Of a DNA stretch of 44,271 nt, positions 24,940 to 34,696 are shown piece after piece. The DNA lies in NCBI GenBank assembly GCA_002255935.1, contig NKIO01000024.1, positions 1-44,271 of the forward strand. Reading direction: 5' to 3'. Within the stretch, counting starts at the first letter, position 1. Each line of letters begins with the position of its first letter. The position numbers and the translations under genes are program-made. Origin of the DNA: Comamonadaceae bacterium PBBC2 (GTDB taxonomy: Bacteria; Pseudomonadota; Gammaproteobacteria; Burkholderiales; Burkholderiaceae_C). The notes beneath the pieces were generated by a model. That model had not been told where the DNA came from and did no database searches. It saw only the letters and a list, made by a program, of their open reading frames with translations.

Positions 24940-26151
24940 TCAGCGTTCGCCTAAAGACTGGCTGAAGGTCTTGACGATGGGTTTGGTGAGGTACTGGAAC
25001 ACGGTGCGTTGACCGGTTTTGACTTCGATGGTGGCGGTCATGCCGGGTTGGATTTCCAGCTTCTCGTCGGGCCGTCCGCTGAACTGGCGGCCTGTGGTGC
25101 GCACTTGGGCGCGGTAATAGGGCTGCTCGCCTTGGCGCAGGTCTTCGCTCAGGGTGTCGGCGCTGATGTAGGTGAGCTTGCCGGACAGTTCGCCATAGAC
25201 GGTGTAGTCGTAGGCGTCGATCTTCACGCGCACGTCTTGGCCGGGGCGCAAGAAGGCGATGTCGGCTGGGGAAACTTTGGCCTGGATGACGAGGTCGTCC
25301 TCCAAGGGCACGATTTGCATGACTTCTTCGCCAGGGCGGATCACGCCGCCCAAGGTGGTGATGCGCACGTTTTTGACGACGCCGTGCACGGGGGCACGCA
25401 GCTCGGTCAGCTCCAGCTGGTTTTTGCGCTGGGCCATGTTTTGCTGCACACCGGCCAAGTCTTCCTGGGCTTTGCCCAGTTCTGTTTGGGCGTCCTGGAA
25501 GTATTTGTTGCGCTTGTTGGTGACTTGCGATTTGAGTTCGGCCACTTGGCGCTGCAGGCGCAGGATGTCGGTCTGGCTGACGTCGCCGGTTTTGAGCAAG
25601 GGTTTGGTCATGGCCAATTCTTTTTCGACCAATTCAATCATGCCGTCCAGCGCCGAGATGTCTTCGCGAATGGCGGCTTGGCGCTTCTTGAAGAGCATGG
25701 TCTGGCTCACTTTGAACTCGGGGTAGTTTTTGAGCTCGGGCGGGAATTTCAGCGCGGTGCCCAGCACTTCGGCTTGCAAGCGGGCCACGGTGGCGGCCAG
25801 GCCTGCGGATTTGGCTCGGGCTTCGAGGTAGCTGGTTTCGGAGCGGATTTTCTCGAATTGAACCAGCACTTGGCCGGCATCCACGGTGTCGCCTTCTTTG
25901 ACCAGCAGGTCAGAGATGGTTCCGCCTTCTTGCGACTGGATGATTTGGGTTTTGGAGCTGGCGATGACCGAGCCGGGGGCACGGGTGATTTGGTCCAAGC
26001 TGGCCCACAGCGACCAGAGCACGAAGATCAGGAGGGTGAAAAAAGTGATCCAGACGGTCAGGCGCAGGCCCCCCACCTTGAAGGGCGCTGCGGGCGCAAA
26101 ACGCGGATTGATGGCGGCGGTGCGGTGTTTGAATACCCAGAACAGGTTCAT
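24940..26151 (-). CDS. Type I secretion membrane-fusion protein (HlyD/LapC family)
   Basis: A 403-residue periplasmic adaptor linking the ABC transporter to the TolC-like channel. It has a short cytoplasmic N-terminus, one membrane segment (about 30-50, LTVWITFFTLLIFVLWSLW) and the lipoyl half PGSVIASSKTQIIQSQEGG. A long coiled-coil hairpin covers about 115-255. The second lipoyl half and barrel follow, with LRAPVHGVVKNVRITTLGGV and PGMTATIEVKTGQRTVFQYL, the classic HlyD C-terminal signature. The start overlaps the ABC transporter stop (ATGA). It is the last gene of a three-gene operon. Confidence 0.94.
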   Translation of the reverse strand: MNLFWVFKHRTAAINPRFAPAAPFKVGGLRLTVWITFFTLLIFVLWSLWASLDQITRAPGSVIASSKTQIIQSQEGGTISDLLVKEGDTVDAGQVLVQFEKIRSETSYLEARAKSAGLAATVARLQAEVLGTALKFPPELKNYPEFKVSQTMLFKKRQAAIREDISALDGMIELVEKELAMTKPLLKTGDVSQTDILRLQRQVAELKSQVTNKRNKYFQDAQTELGKAQEDLAGVQQNMAQRKNQLELTELRAPVHGVVKNVRITTLGGVIRPGEEVMQIVPLEDDLVIQAKVSPADIAFLRPGQDVRVKIDAYDYTVYGELSGKLTYISADTLSEDLRQGEQPYYRAQVRTTGRQFSGRPDEKLEIQPGMTATIEVKTGQRTVFQYLTKPIVKTFSQSLGER

Positions 26152-28343
26152 GCTTTGGCCTCAGAGGCAGATGGGTTGGCTTCGGCAGCAGGCGTGGCGC
26201 CGCGCAGGCGGGCCAGGACCGCGTCACGCGGACCGTCGAGCACGATGCGGCCTTTGTCGAGCACGATCACGCGGCCGACATAGGCCAGCAGCGCAGGTTT
26301 GTGGGTGACCACCACCAACAGCGACTCGGGCGCGAGTTCGTTGAAGAGGTGGTGCATGACGCGGTTTTCAAGCTGCGCGTCCATCGATGCAGTGGGCTCG
26401 TCGAGCAGCATGATGCGCGGTTGCTGCAACAGCATGCGGGTGAGGCCCACCAACTGGCGTTGGCCGCCCGACAGGCCTTTGCCGCCTTCGGAGATTTCCA
26501 GCTCCAGGCCTTTGGGGTGGCCCTGGATGACCAGGTCCAAGCCTGTCATGCCGGCTGCGCGCAAGATTTGGCTGTCACTGGGCGATGGCATGCCCAGCGT
26601 GAGGTTTTCGCGCAAAGTGCCCTGGAACAGGCGCACGTCTTGCGGCAGGTAGCCCATGTGTTCGCGCACAAACTCGGGGGCCAGCTGGGTCACGTCCACG
26701 TTGTCCAAAAACAAGTTGCCGGCGGTCGGTTTGTACAGGCCCGACAGGATCTTGATCAGTGTTGATTTGCCCGAGCCCACGGAACCCAAAATGGCCACGC
26801 GTTCACCCGGCACAAAGGCCAGTGCAGGCACTTCGAGGATGGGGTGCTTTTCGCTGTAGGCGAAGCCGACTTTTTCGAGGCGGACCTGGCCTTGGCAGCT
26901 TTGGGGCACCACCAAGCGGGTGGCGGGGTCGCGGTCGCTGGGCATGGCCATGATGCCGTCCAAACCCTTGAGTGCGATTTGCGCGTGCTTCCACTGCACG
27001 ATGAGGCCAGGGAACTGCGCCAGCGGCGACAAGGCGCGGCCGCTGATGATGGTGCAAGCGATCAAGCCGCCCATGGTGAGGTCACCGATGGTGATGACAT
27101 AGGCCCCCATGGTGACCATGCCCACATAGGTGATCTGCTGCATGACCTGGGTGATGTTGGTCGACAGGGTCGACAGGGCCCGCATGTGCAGCTCGCCTTG
27201 GGCGATGGTGGCCGTCAGGTGGCGCCAGCGGTCCAGTTGCTTCCATTCGCCGTTGGCGGCTTTGATGGATTCGATGCCGTCGATGGCTTCGATCAACAAG
27301 CCGTTTTTGCGGTTGGATTCGGCCATGTGCAGGCCGGTGTATTTCTCGATCGGCTTGCGAAACGACAGGCCCACCAAAATGGCCAAGGGCACCATGACCA
27401 AGGGCACCAGCGCCACTTGCCAGGAGATCATGGCGATGACGATGACGAACATCAATGCAAACGGTGCATCGGCCAGGATGAACAAGGTGGACGAGGTCAG
27501 GAAGCCACGCACCGACTCGAAGTGGCGAATTTGCGAAGCAAATGTGCCCACGGTGCGGGGGCGTGCATCCATGCGGATGTCGAGCGCCTTGCCAAAGAAG
27601 ACGGCCGACAGCTCTTGGTCGATGGCTTTGCAGGCACGCTCGACCATGTGGGCGCGCACTTGTTTGATGAGCAGCTCCAGCGCAATCGAGATCAGCACGC
27701 CAACGGTGAGCACCAGCAAGGTGGAGTAGCCCTTGCTGGGGATCACCCGGTCATAGACCTGCATGGAGTACATGGCCGCGAGCAAGCCAATGAAGCTGAT
27801 GATGAAGGTGGCAAAGACCGCGTCCATGAAGGACGAGCGGTAGCGGCTGAGGGCAAACACAAACCACTCGCCTGCCGTTTGGGGGCCGCTGTGGGCTTCG
27901 GTGCCTTGCACCGAAGTGACGTGCAGGGCGAGGATGTCGCCCTTCTCCAGCGCCAGCAGGCTGATCTCGCCAACGCGGCCGTTGTGGTCTTCTGTGGTGC
28001 AGCCGCCATGGCTGAGCTTGCCGCGCAGCATGAGCACTTGCGAGCCGTCCTCGGACACCCAGACCAGCGGAAACTGGCCTTTGCTCAATTGCAGGGCTGC
28101 AACTTCGCCGATGGCGGCCGAGGCGAAGTGCACGCTCCACAGCTCGACGGCGCGGTGCTTGCGGCTCAAGCTGGCCAGATCGACACCGTCTGCGGTCTTG
28201 TCCACCATGCCAAAGCGGTAGGCAGGCACCGAGTGGCCTTGCAATGCGGCCAGGCGCGAGAGCAGCGCCGCGAGTTCAGGGTCTTGCTGGTAGCTGGCGG
28301 CTTGCGCCTTGTCGGTGCTCAGTGGGGTGGACGTGTCAGTCAT
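26148..28343 (-). CDS. Type I secretion ABC transporter (LapB-like, degenerate C39 domain)
   Basis: An inner-membrane exporter half-transporter of 731 residues. Residues 1 to about 150 form a C39-peptidase-like domain without the cleaving cysteine motif, as in RTX/adhesin exporters. About 175-460 is the six-helix ABC membrane domain. About 485-710 is the ATPase, with Walker A GSVGSGKSTLIK, signature LSGGQRQL, Walker B RIMLLDEPTASMD and the H-loop VVVTHK. It overlaps the TolC-like gene by 8 bases. It powers export of large unfolded proteins with C-terminal signals. No such substrate gene is present in the window. Confidence 0.94.
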   Translation of the reverse strand: MTDTSTPLSTDKAQAASYQQDPELAALLSRLAALQGHSVPAYRFGMVDKTADGVDLASLSRKHRAVELWSVHFASAAIGEVAALQLSKGQFPLVWVSEDGSQVLMLRGKLSHGGCTTEDHNGRVGEISLLALEKGDILALHVTSVQGTEAHSGPQTAGEWFVFALSRYRSSFMDAVFATFIISFIGLLAAMYSMQVYDRVIPSKGYSTLLVLTVGVLISIALELLIKQVRAHMVERACKAIDQELSAVFFGKALDIRMDARPRTVGTFASQIRHFESVRGFLTSSTLFILADAPFALMFVIVIAMISWQVALVPLVMVPLAILVGLSFRKPIEKYTGLHMAESNRKNGLLIEAIDGIESIKAANGEWKQLDRWRHLTATIAQGELHMRALSTLSTNITQVMQQITYVGMVTMGAYVITIGDLTMGGLIACTIISGRALSPLAQFPGLIVQWKHAQIALKGLDGIMAMPSDRDPATRLVVPQSCQGQVRLEKVGFAYSEKHPILEVPALAFVPGERVAILGSVGSGKSTLIKILSGLYKPTAGNLFLDNVDVTQLAPEFVREHMGYLPQDVRLFQGTLRENLTLGMPSPSDSQILRAAGMTGLDLVIQGHPKGLELEISEGGKGLSGGQRQLVGLTRMLLQQPRIMLLDEPTASMDAQLENRVMHHLFNELAPESLLVVVTHKPALLAYVGRVIVLDKGRIVLDGPRDAVLARLRGATPAAEANPSASEAKA

Positions 28344-29610
28344 GAATGGCCGTGAGTTGTTGTGCGCTGATGTCGCCGGTCATGATCATCAGACGGACTT
28401 TGGAGAGTTGGTAGCCGTAGCGGGTGTCGGCGTCACTGTAGAGGGCCTGGGTTTTTTCGCGCTGGGCGTTGAGCACATCGAGCCAGTTTTTGCGGCCAAC
28501 CTGGTATTGACGCAGGTAGGACTCGACCACTTCGGTGGTGCCTTCGAGCAGCGCTTTAGACGGCGCCAATTGGGCTTCGAGGGCTTCGAGTTCGGACAGT
28601 GCGGCATTGACTTGCGAAGTCAAATTGCGCTCGTGGGTATCGAGTTCTTGCTGCGTGGCCTCTTTGCGCGAGACCGCCGCTTGCTGGCCTGCGCGGGCAC
28701 TCAAACCGGCACCGGATTGGAACTCCAAACCCAAATAACCTTTGTTGCGGTCGTAATTGGCCGGCACCACACCGCCCCAGGTGTGCTGAAAGCCGGCCAC
28801 CACGGTGGGGTAGATCTGCGCTTTGCTGACGTTGATTTGCGCTTCGGCGCTTTCGATTTGCGCCAGCAGACGCTTGCGCTGGGCCGAGTTGGCCATCGCG
28901 CGCTCAAGCATCACCCCTTCGGCGGGGCGCTGAAAGACGATGTCGGCAGGCGTCTTGAGTGGGCCGTTCAGAGGCACGGTCCATTGCGCCAGCGTGGTCA
29001 GTGACGCGTCGAGTTGCTTTTTGATCTGAATGCGTTCGCTGACGGCTTGCTGCAAACGGGCCTGGGCCAAGGTGGTGTCGGCCGGAGGGCTGATTTCGGC
29101 TTCGGAGCGGCGCTTGATCAGGGCCACCAGCCGTTCGTGCTCGGTGACGTTGAGCGTGGCATTCTGGAGGCGCTGTTCCAGCCGCAAAGCTTCAAAAAAT
29201 GCCGTGGCCACTTGGGACAAGGCAGTGAATTCGGCTTCGCGGATGCCCGCTTCGGCCGCGCGCAAATTGGCCTCGGACAACTCGATGCGCGAAGTGAGCT
29301 TGCCGCCGGTCCACAAAGGTTGCTCGACCTTGGCCAGGCTTTGGGTGAGGTTGGAGTCGGATCGCAACTGCGAACTGACGGTGGGAAAGCGGCCCCATTG
29401 GGCCGATTCGACATCAAAACCGGCCGCTTGTGCTTGGCGACGGGCTTGCAAGACGCTGGGATGCCGTTCGGCGGCTTCTTCAAAAAGCTGTTTGAGGGTG
29501 TAGTCGGCCGCTTGCGCTGCACCGCCCATGAAGGTCATGACGGCCAACGCCACAGCTAGCAGGGCCGAGGAAAGCGGATGGTTGCGACGATGTAAAGCCT
29601 GGGGGTTCAT
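28336..29610 (-). CDS. TolC-family outer-membrane channel (LapE-like)
   Basis: A 424-residue outer-membrane efflux protein. The signal peptide ends near GGAAQAADY, followed by two related halves of long helices and strands typical of TolC: LFEEAAERHPSVLQARRQAQ, LRAAEAGIREAEFTALSQVA, then TLAQARLQQAV and a second half ending LNAQREKTQALYSDADTRYG. It forms the outer-membrane end of the type I secretion machine encoded by the next two genes. It is the first gene of that operon. The ATG at 29610 is chosen over a TTG at 29625. Confidence 0.92.
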   Translation of the reverse strand: MNPQALHRRNHPLSSALLAVALAVMTFMGGAAQAADYTLKQLFEEAAERHPSVLQARRQAQAAGFDVESAQWGRFPTVSSQLRSDSNLTQSLAKVEQPLWTGGKLTSRIELSEANLRAAEAGIREAEFTALSQVATAFFEALRLEQRLQNATLNVTEHERLVALIKRRSEAEISPPADTTLAQARLQQAVSERIQIKKQLDASLTTLAQWTVPLNGPLKTPADIVFQRPAEGVMLERAMANSAQRKRLLAQIESAEAQINVSKAQIYPTVVAGFQHTWGGVVPANYDRNKGYLGLEFQSGAGLSARAGQQAAVSRKEATQQELDTHERNLTSQVNAALSELEALEAQLAPSKALLEGTTEVVESYLRQYQVGRKNWLDVLNAQREKTQALYSDADTRYGYQLSKVRLMIMTGDISAQQLTAIHD

Positions 29611-29662
29611 CAACGGTTCTCGCAATTCATCTCAAAGTTAGGGGCACACCAAACGCCAACAA

Positions 29663-29730
29663 GGCTTGTCGCTGTCGGCGGATTATCTCCCACACGGGGT
29701 CAGACAATAGCCGACAAAAAACGACAAGCC
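29663..29730. repeat. Nested inverted repeat between the small barrel gene and the TolC-like gene
   Basis: The outer arms GGCTTGTCG (29663-29671) and CGACAAGCC (29722-29730) pair over 9 bases. The inner arms GTCGGC (29674-29679) and GCCGAC (29710-29715) pair over 6, with a 30-base loop. It may end the small barrel transcript or be the leader of the secretion operon. Confidence 0.6.
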
Positions 29731-29763
29731 CTTAGGTCCAGACGCCCATGAGGCACCTTGATA

Positions 29764-30258
29764 TCAGCGCAGGTGGTAGTTCAAGCCCACGGCCATGCTG
29801 GTGTTGTTGTGATGCACGCCTTGCTCGTTCAGGTGGTCATGGGAGACCAAAGCGCTCAGGCTGAGGTTTTTGTCGATCAGGTATTCGGCGCCCACGCCGA
29901 CTTGGGGGCGGTAGCCGGGTGCGCGTCCAGTCACACCCAGGCGGCCATACACCAGCACATCGCCCACGACTTTGCCCGCCTTGAAGCCCATGCCGAAGTC
30001 ACGGCCTGTCGAGGATTTTTTGTGGAAATCGGCAAAGCCTTCCACGCCGTAGAGCACGCCGTTGTAAGCCGTGTTGTGACCCACGACCAACCCGGGGTAG
30101 GCGCTGTTTTTGCTGTGCTCCTTGCCGGCCCTCATTTCTGTCGAGTGGTTGACGCCCAACTGGGCACCGGCGTAATAACCAGCGAAATCGGCTTCGGTTT
30201 TTTGAGCAAAAGCCGTGGAGGCCACAGCCAACAAGGCCAGGATGGAGATTTTTTTCAT
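29764..30258 (-). CDS. Small outer-membrane beta-barrel protein
   Basis: A 164-residue protein. The signal peptide is MKKISILALLAVASTAFAQ with cleavage after AFA or AQ. Eight or so amphipathic strands follow (YYAGAQLGVNHST, YPGLVVGHNTAYNGVLYGVEG, VLVYGRLGVTGRAPGYRPQV), like other small eight-stranded outer-membrane barrels. The protein ends GLNYHLR rather than with an aromatic residue. The function is not known. The start at 30258 is chosen because it gives a proper signal peptide; the open frame continues to 30351. The gene is divergent from icmF. Confidence 0.72.
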   Translation of the reverse strand: MKKISILALLAVASTAFAQKTEADFAGYYAGAQLGVNHSTEMRAGKEHSKNSAYPGLVVGHNTAYNGVLYGVEGFADFHKKSSTGRDFGMGFKAGKVVGDVLVYGRLGVTGRAPGYRPQVGVGAEYLIDKNLSLSALVSHDHLNEQGVHHNNTSMAVGLNYHLR

Positions 30259-30497
30259 GGTTTGTCCGCAAAATGAGGTGAACTGCTCAAAGCACCCCGA
30301 GGGCAACATCGCCATCGGGCAAGCCAAAGCGCCCGCGAAGTTACCATTCAAATGAGTTTTTAAGTATTTATTTACATGAAATTACAGATTTAATGAAGCT
30401 ACTTTGTGAACAACACCCGATCGGCGGCGCCCTGACCAGCAGGGTTCTTGCTTTTAGGTGCTTTACCCTCTCGACAATCTGGCCCTTGCCGCTATGA

Positions 30498-30528
30498 TTG
30501 ACGTTTACGTAAACGTAAAGACTTTTTA
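30498..30528 (+). promoter_or_regulatory. MerR-type promoter and palindromic operator of icmF
   Basis: TTGACG (30498-30503) and TTTTTA (30523-30528) are 19 bases apart, longer than usual. The spacer contains most of the perfect 16-base palindrome ACGTTTACGTAAACGT (30501-30516). MerR-family activators bind such elongated spacers, and LiuR-type regulators of branched-chain acyl-CoA breakdown use ACGT-rich palindromes like this one. This fits the enzyme encoded just downstream; the ATG at 30555 follows a GGAG site. The rest of the 296-base divergent gap shows nothing else clear. Confidence 0.6.
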
Positions 30529-30554
30529 ACCGCTCATACCGGCCCGGAGACCCC

Positions 30555-33500
30555 ATGACCGACCTTTCCGCAGAATTCAAAGCTTTGGCCAACTACCGCC
30601 CCACGAACAAGGTGCGTTTTGTCACGGCGGCCAGCCTGTTTGACGGGCACGATGCGGCCATCAACATCATGCGTCGCATCTTGCAGAGCATGGGCGCCGA
30701 AGTGATCCACCTGGGCCACAACCGCTCGGTGGACGAGGTGGTGACCGCTGCTTTGCAAGAAGACGCGCAGGGCATTGCGATCAGCTCTTACCAAGGCGGG
30801 CACAACGAGTACTTCAGCTACATGGTGGACTTGCTCAAGGCCCGCGGTGGCGAGCACATCCAGGTCTTTGGCGGCGGTGGCGGCGTGATCGTGCCGGCCG
30901 AGATTCGCGCTTTGGCCGAAAAAGGTGTGCGCATCTTCAGCCCCGAAGACGGCCAAAAAATGGGCCTGGCCGGCATGATCGGAGAGATGGTCATGCGCTG
31001 CGACCAGGACGTGAGCCCGCTGGCCCCCAAAGATGTGAAGGCCATTGAAGGCCACGGCGAGATGAACTGGCGCGCCCTGGCGCAGTTGATCACCGCACTC
31101 GAAAACGACAAAGCCAACCCCGAAGTGGTGGCGGCGGTGCGCGAACAAGCTGCACTGAAAAAAGTACCCGTACTGGGTATCACCGGCACCGGCGGTGCAG
31201 GCAAGTCGAGTCTGACCGACGAGTTGATCCGCCGCCTGCGTCTGGACCAGGACGATGCGCTGCGTGTGGCGGTGATCTCCATTGACCCTTCACGCCGCAA
31301 GAGCGGTGGCGCTTTGTTGGGCGACCGCATCCGCATGAATGCGATTTCACCTTGGTCGCAAGGCCCACGCGTGTTCATGCGCTCGCTGGCCACGCGCGAC
31401 TTTGGCTCGGAAATCTCTGCTGCGCTGCCCGATGTGGTGGCCGCTTGCAAGGTGGCAGGCTTTGACTTGATCGTGGTGGAAACCTCGGGCATTGGCCAAG
31501 GCGACGCCGCCATCGTGCCGCACGTGGATGTGCCGATGTACGTGATGACGCCTGAGTTTGGCGCCGCCAGCCAGCTCGAAAAAATCGACATGCTGGACTT
31601 TGCCGAGTTCGTGGCGATCAACAAGTTTGACCGCAAAGGGGCGTCTGACGCCCTGCGTGACGTGGCCAAACAGGTGCAGCGCAACAAGGAAGCCTGGACC
31701 GTGCCGACGGAACAGATGCCTGTGTTTGGCACCATGGCCGCACGGTTCAACGACGACGGTGTGACGGCTCTGTACCAAGCGCTCAAAGAACGCTTGGTGG
31801 CCTTGGGCATGAAGGCCAGTGATGGCCGTTTGCCCGTGGTCAACGTGCGCCACAGCACGCACCAAAACCCGGTGGTGCCATCGGCACGTACACGTTACCT
31901 GGCCGAGATCAGCGACACGGTGCGCGGCTACAAAAAGCGCGCCATCGACCAGGCCCGCTTGGCCCGCGAGATCCAGCAATTGCGTGCAGCCGCCCGCATG
32001 TTGGAAGAAGGCAAGCCCGGCCGCGCCAAGGCCTCCGAAGCGGCCATTGACCTGGCCATCGCACGCGAAGAGACACAGGACCCCACCGCCCGCAAGTTGC
32101 TGGCCCAGTGGCCCGACATGCAAAAAGCCTATGCGGGCGACGAGTACGTGGTGAAGATCCGCGACAAAGAAATCCGGACGGCACTCACCACCAAGAGTCT
32201 GTCTGGCACCACCATCCGCAAAGTGGCCTTGCCTCAGTACGAAGACCACGGCGAGATCCTCAAGTGGTTGATGCTGGACAACGTGCCCGGCAGCTACCCC
32301 TACACCGCAGGCACCTTCGCCTTCAAGCGGGAAGGCGAAGACCCGACCCGCATGTTTGCCGGTGAAGGCGACCCCTTCCGCACCAACCGCCGCTTCAAGT
32401 TGGTGTCTGAAGGCCTGCCCGCCAAGCGCCTGTCCACCGCGTTTGACTCGGTCACGTTGTACGGCAACGACCCCGACCTGCGTCCGGACATCTACGGCAA
32501 GATCGGCAACTCGGGCGTGAACGTGGCCACACTCGACGACATGAAGGTGCTGTACTCGGGCTTTGACCTGTGCAACCCGACCACCTCGGTGTCGATGACC
32601 ATCAACGGCCCTGCGCCCTCCATTTTGGCGATGTTCATGAACACGGCCATCGACCAGAACATCGACAAGTTCAAAGCCGAGAACGGCCGCGAGCCCACCG
32701 AGACCGAAACGGCCAAGATCAAGGAATGGGTCCTGGCCAATGTGCGCGGCACGGTGCAGGCGGATATTTTGAAAGAAGACCAGGGCCAGAACACCTGCAT
32801 CTTCTCGACCGAGTTCTCGCTCAAAGTCATGGGCGACATCGCGCAGTACTTTGTGCACCACGACGTGCGCAACTTCTACTCGGTGTCCATCTCGGGTTAC
32901 CACATCGCCGAAGCCGGGGCCAACCCGATTTCGCAGCTGGCCTTCACGCTGTCCAACGGTTTCACCTTTGTGGAAGCGTACTTGGCACGTGGCATGCACA
33001 TCGACGACTTCGCACCCAACTTGTCCTTCTTCTTCAGCAACGGCATGGACCCCGAATACACCGTGCTGGGCCGCGTGGCACGCCGCATCTGGGCCGTGGC
33101 CATGAAAGAGAAGTACGGCGCGAACGAGCGTTCACAAAAACTGAAGTACCACATCCAAACGTCGGGCCGCTCGCTGCACGCGCAAGAGATCCAGTTCAAC
33201 GACATCCGCACCACGCTGCAAGCGCTGATCGCGATCTACGACAACTGCAACAGCCTGCACACCAACGCGTTTGACGAGGCCATCACCACGCCCACCGAAG
33301 ACTCGGTGCGCCGCGCCATGGCGATCCAGCTGATCATCAACCGCGAGTGGGGCCTGGCCAAGAACGAGAACCCCAACCAGGGTGCGTTCATCATCGACGA
33401 GCTGACCGAGCTGGTCGAAGAGATGGTGCTGGCCGAGTTTGAAAAGATCGCCGAGCGCGGCGGCGTGCTGGGCGCGATGGAAACCGGCTACCAGCGAGGC

Positions 33501-33845
33501 AAGATCCAAGACGAGTCGATGCATTACGAGATGCTCAAGCACACCGGCGAGCTGCCGATCATCGGCGTCAACACCTTCCGCAACCCCAAGGGCGACGAAG
33601 TGCTGGAGAGCTTGGAGCTGGCCCGCTCGACCGAGGAAGAAAAGCAGTCGCAGCTCAAGCGCCTGAACGTCTTCCACACCCAACACGCCAACGAATCACC
33701 CGCCATGCTCAAGCGCTTGCAGCAAGCGGTGATCGACAACGGCAACGTGTTCGAGGTGCTGATGGACGCGGTGCGGGTGTGCTCACTCGGCCAGATCACC
33801 AACGCGCTGTTTGAGGTGGGTGGGCAGTACCGTCGCAATATGTGA
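30555..33845 (+). CDS. icmF: Fused isobutyryl-CoA mutase / G-protein chaperone
   Basis: It interconverts isobutyryl-CoA and n-butyryl-CoA using adenosylcobalamin, and carries its own GTPase chaperone that loads and protects the cofactor. The 1096-residue protein has the B12-binding domain first (D30-x-H32 in FDGHDAAIN). The MeaB-like P-loop GTPase follows, with GTGGAGKSS at about 211-219, then the mutase TIM barrel from about residue 560. Its active-site string [18 protein letters not shown] is IcmF-like rather than methylmalonyl-CoA mutase-like. Domain order and length match known IcmF. It serves short branched-chain acyl-CoA metabolism. The gene is alone on its transcript and followed by an inverted pair of repeats. 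Confidence 0.96.
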   Translation: MTDLSAEFKALANYRPTNKVRFVTAASLFDGHDAAINIMRRILQSMGAEVIHLGHNRSVDEVVTAALQEDAQGIAISSYQGGHNEYFSYMVDLLKARGGEHIQVFGGGGGVIVPAEIRALAEKGVRIFSPEDGQKMGLAGMIGEMVMRCDQDVSPLAPKDVKAIEGHGEMNWRALAQLITALENDKANPEVVAAVREQAALKKVPVLGITGTGGAGKSSLTDELIRRLRLDQDDALRVAVISIDPSRRKSGGALLGDRIRMNAISPWSQGPRVFMRSLATRDFGSEISAALPDVVAACKVAGFDLIVVETSGIGQGDAAIVPHVDVPMYVMTPEFGAASQLEKIDMLDFAEFVAINKFDRKGASDALRDVAKQVQRNKEAWTVPTEQMPVFGTMAARFNDDGVTALYQALKERLVALGMKASDGRLPVVNVRHSTHQNPVVPSARTRYLAEISDTVRGYKKRAIDQARLAREIQQLRAAARMLEEGKPGRAKASEAAIDLAIAREETQDPTARKLLAQWPDMQKAYAGDEYVVKIRDKEIRTALTTKSLSGTTIRKVALPQYEDHGEILKWLMLDNVPGSYPYTAGTFAFKREGEDPTRMFAGEGDPFRTNRRFKLVSEGLPAKRLSTAFDSVTLYGNDPDLRPDIYGKIGNSGVNVATLDDMKVLYSGFDLCNPTTSVSMTINGPAPSILAMFMNTAIDQNIDKFKAENGREPTETETAKIKEWVLANVRGTVQADILKEDQGQNTCIFSTEFSLKVMGDIAQYFVHHDVRNFYSVSISGYHIAEAGANPISQLAFTLSNGFTFVEAYLARGMHIDDFAPNLSFFFSNGMDPEYTVLGRVARRIWAVAMKEKYGANERSQKLKYHIQTSGRSLHAQEIQFNDIRTTLQALIAIYDNCNSLHTNAFDEAITTPTEDSVRRAMAIQLIINREWGLAKNENPNQGAFIIDELTELVEEMVLAEFEKIAERGGVLGAMETGYQRGKIQDESMHYEMLKHTGELPIIGVNTFRNPKGDEVLESLELARSTEEEKQSQLKRLNVFHTQHANESPAMLKRLQQAVIDNGNVFEVLMDAVRVCSLGQITNALFEVGGQYRRNM

Positions 33846-33854
33846 ACTCAACAT

Positions 33855-33915
33855 GTCGGCGCTGAAGCCCCAACCTGCTCAGAGAGTCCTGCAGGTCGGC
33901 GGCTTCAGCCTCGAC
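33855..33915. repeat. Inverted pair of the GTCGGGGCTGAAGCC repeat family after icmF
   Basis: A diverged copy at 33855-33876 and an opposite copy at 33891-33915 can fold into a hairpin just after the icmF stop. It may act as a 3'-end stabiliser or terminator. The same family is found at 37117-37186 and 43045-43104. Confidence 0.7.
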
Positions 33916-33940
33916 GAGTTGAATTTTGTACATCCATGTG

Positions 33941-33983
33941 TTTACAAACTTCCAATCTTTTGCTAGGATGTACACGTACATCC
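33941..33983 (+). promoter_or_regulatory. vapBC promoter with overlapping operator
   Basis: TTTACA (33941-33946) and TAGGAT (33964-33969) are spaced 17 bases. The inverted repeat GGATGTACACGTACATCC (33966-33983, 8-base arms) overlaps the -10 box. A further half site GTACATCC lies at 33928-33935. Toxin-antitoxin complexes usually repress their own operon through such sites, so this is very likely the VapBC operator. Confidence 0.75.
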
Positions 33984-34005
33984 ACATCACAAAAAAGGGG
34001 CGGAG

Positions 34006-34242
34006 ATGGTCAACACCAAACTGTTCAAAAACGGCAACTCCCAAGCGGTGCGCATTCCAGCTGAGCTGGCTTACGGCAGCTGGGACATTGAACTGATCAT
34101 TGAACGCATCGGGGACGAATTGCGCATTCGGCCTGCGCGACGGCGCATGGGCGACGTACTGGGCAAACTGGCACGGTTTTCTCCAGACTTCATGAGCGAA
34201 GGCCGCGGACTCAACATCGAAGGCGAGCGCGAGACCTTATGA
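34006..34242 (+). CDS. vapB: VapB-type antitoxin (AbrB/MazE fold)
   Basis: A 78-residue protein with a swapped-hairpin AbrB DNA-binding domain at the start (NTKLFKNGNSQAVRIPAEL) and a C-terminal tail (LARFSPDFMSEGRGLNIEG) that would wrap around and block the VapC active site. A GGGGCGGAG ribosome site lies directly before the ATG. The stop overlaps the toxin start by ATGA, so both proteins are made in coupled fashion. It should bind the palindrome in its own promoter. Confidence 0.92.
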   Translation: MVNTKLFKNGNSQAVRIPAELAYGSWDIELIIERIGDELRIRPARRRMGDVLGKLARFSPDFMSEGRGLNIEGERETL

Positions 34243-34649
34243 ACGCCAAATACATGCTGGATACCAACATCTGTATCTATTTGATGAAACACCAACCGCC
34301 ACAAGTGTTTGCACGTTTTGCAGAGTGTTTTGTGGGTGATGTGGTGATCTCGGCCATCACGCTGGCTGAACTGGAGTTCGGCGTGGCTTGTTCCGGCGAG
34401 GCCCAAGCCCACAACCAGGCGATGTTGGACAGCTTGCTGGAAGACATTGTGGTGACACCTTTCGAAGCCAGCGCAGCGCGTGCGTATGGCCCATTGCGTG
34501 CGGCCAACCGTGATCGCCAAAAGGATGCCTTGGACAAACTGATCGCCTCGCACGCGCTGTCGCTGGGCGTGACCTTGGTCACCAACAACGAGGCGGACTT
34601 TCGGGGCTTTCATGGCCTGATCGTGGAAAACTGGGTAAACAGCCACTGA
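34239..34649 (+). CDS. vapC: VapC-type PIN-domain ribonuclease toxin
   Basis: A 136-residue PIN-domain RNase, which in this family usually cuts tRNA or rRNA to stop growth. The acidic metal-binding residues are visible: D8 in MLDTNICIY, E44 in TLAELEFGV, D99 in DALDKLIASHA and D120 in TNNEADFRGF. All appear intact, so it is probably active. It overlaps vapB by 4 bases. The RNA target cannot be read from the sequence. Confidence 0.93.
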   Translation: MNAKYMLDTNICIYLMKHQPPQVFARFAECFVGDVVISAITLAELEFGVACSGEAQAHNQAMLDSLLEDIVVTPFEASAARAYGPLRAANRDRQKDALDKLIASHALSLGVTLVTNNEADFRGFHGLIVENWVNSH

Positions 34650-34696
34650 GACTCAGCACCTCAACGGCGCGTGTACACCTTGGGCACAATGGGGCC

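Noticed and set aside
26844..28355. A 503-codon plus-strand open frame inside the ABC transporter gene
   Set aside because: Composition artefact opposite a gene with all ABC motifs.
31347..32999. A 550-codon open frame on the minus strand inside icmF
   Set aside because: Antisense to strongly conserved icmF codons and rich in His, Gly, Val and Arg, typical of a third-position GC artefact.
30555..33845. Methylmalonyl-CoA mutase large subunit as the product
   Set aside because: The order B12 domain, MeaB-like GTPase, mutase domain and the active-site string with TFAF indicate the fused isobutyryl-CoA mutase instead.
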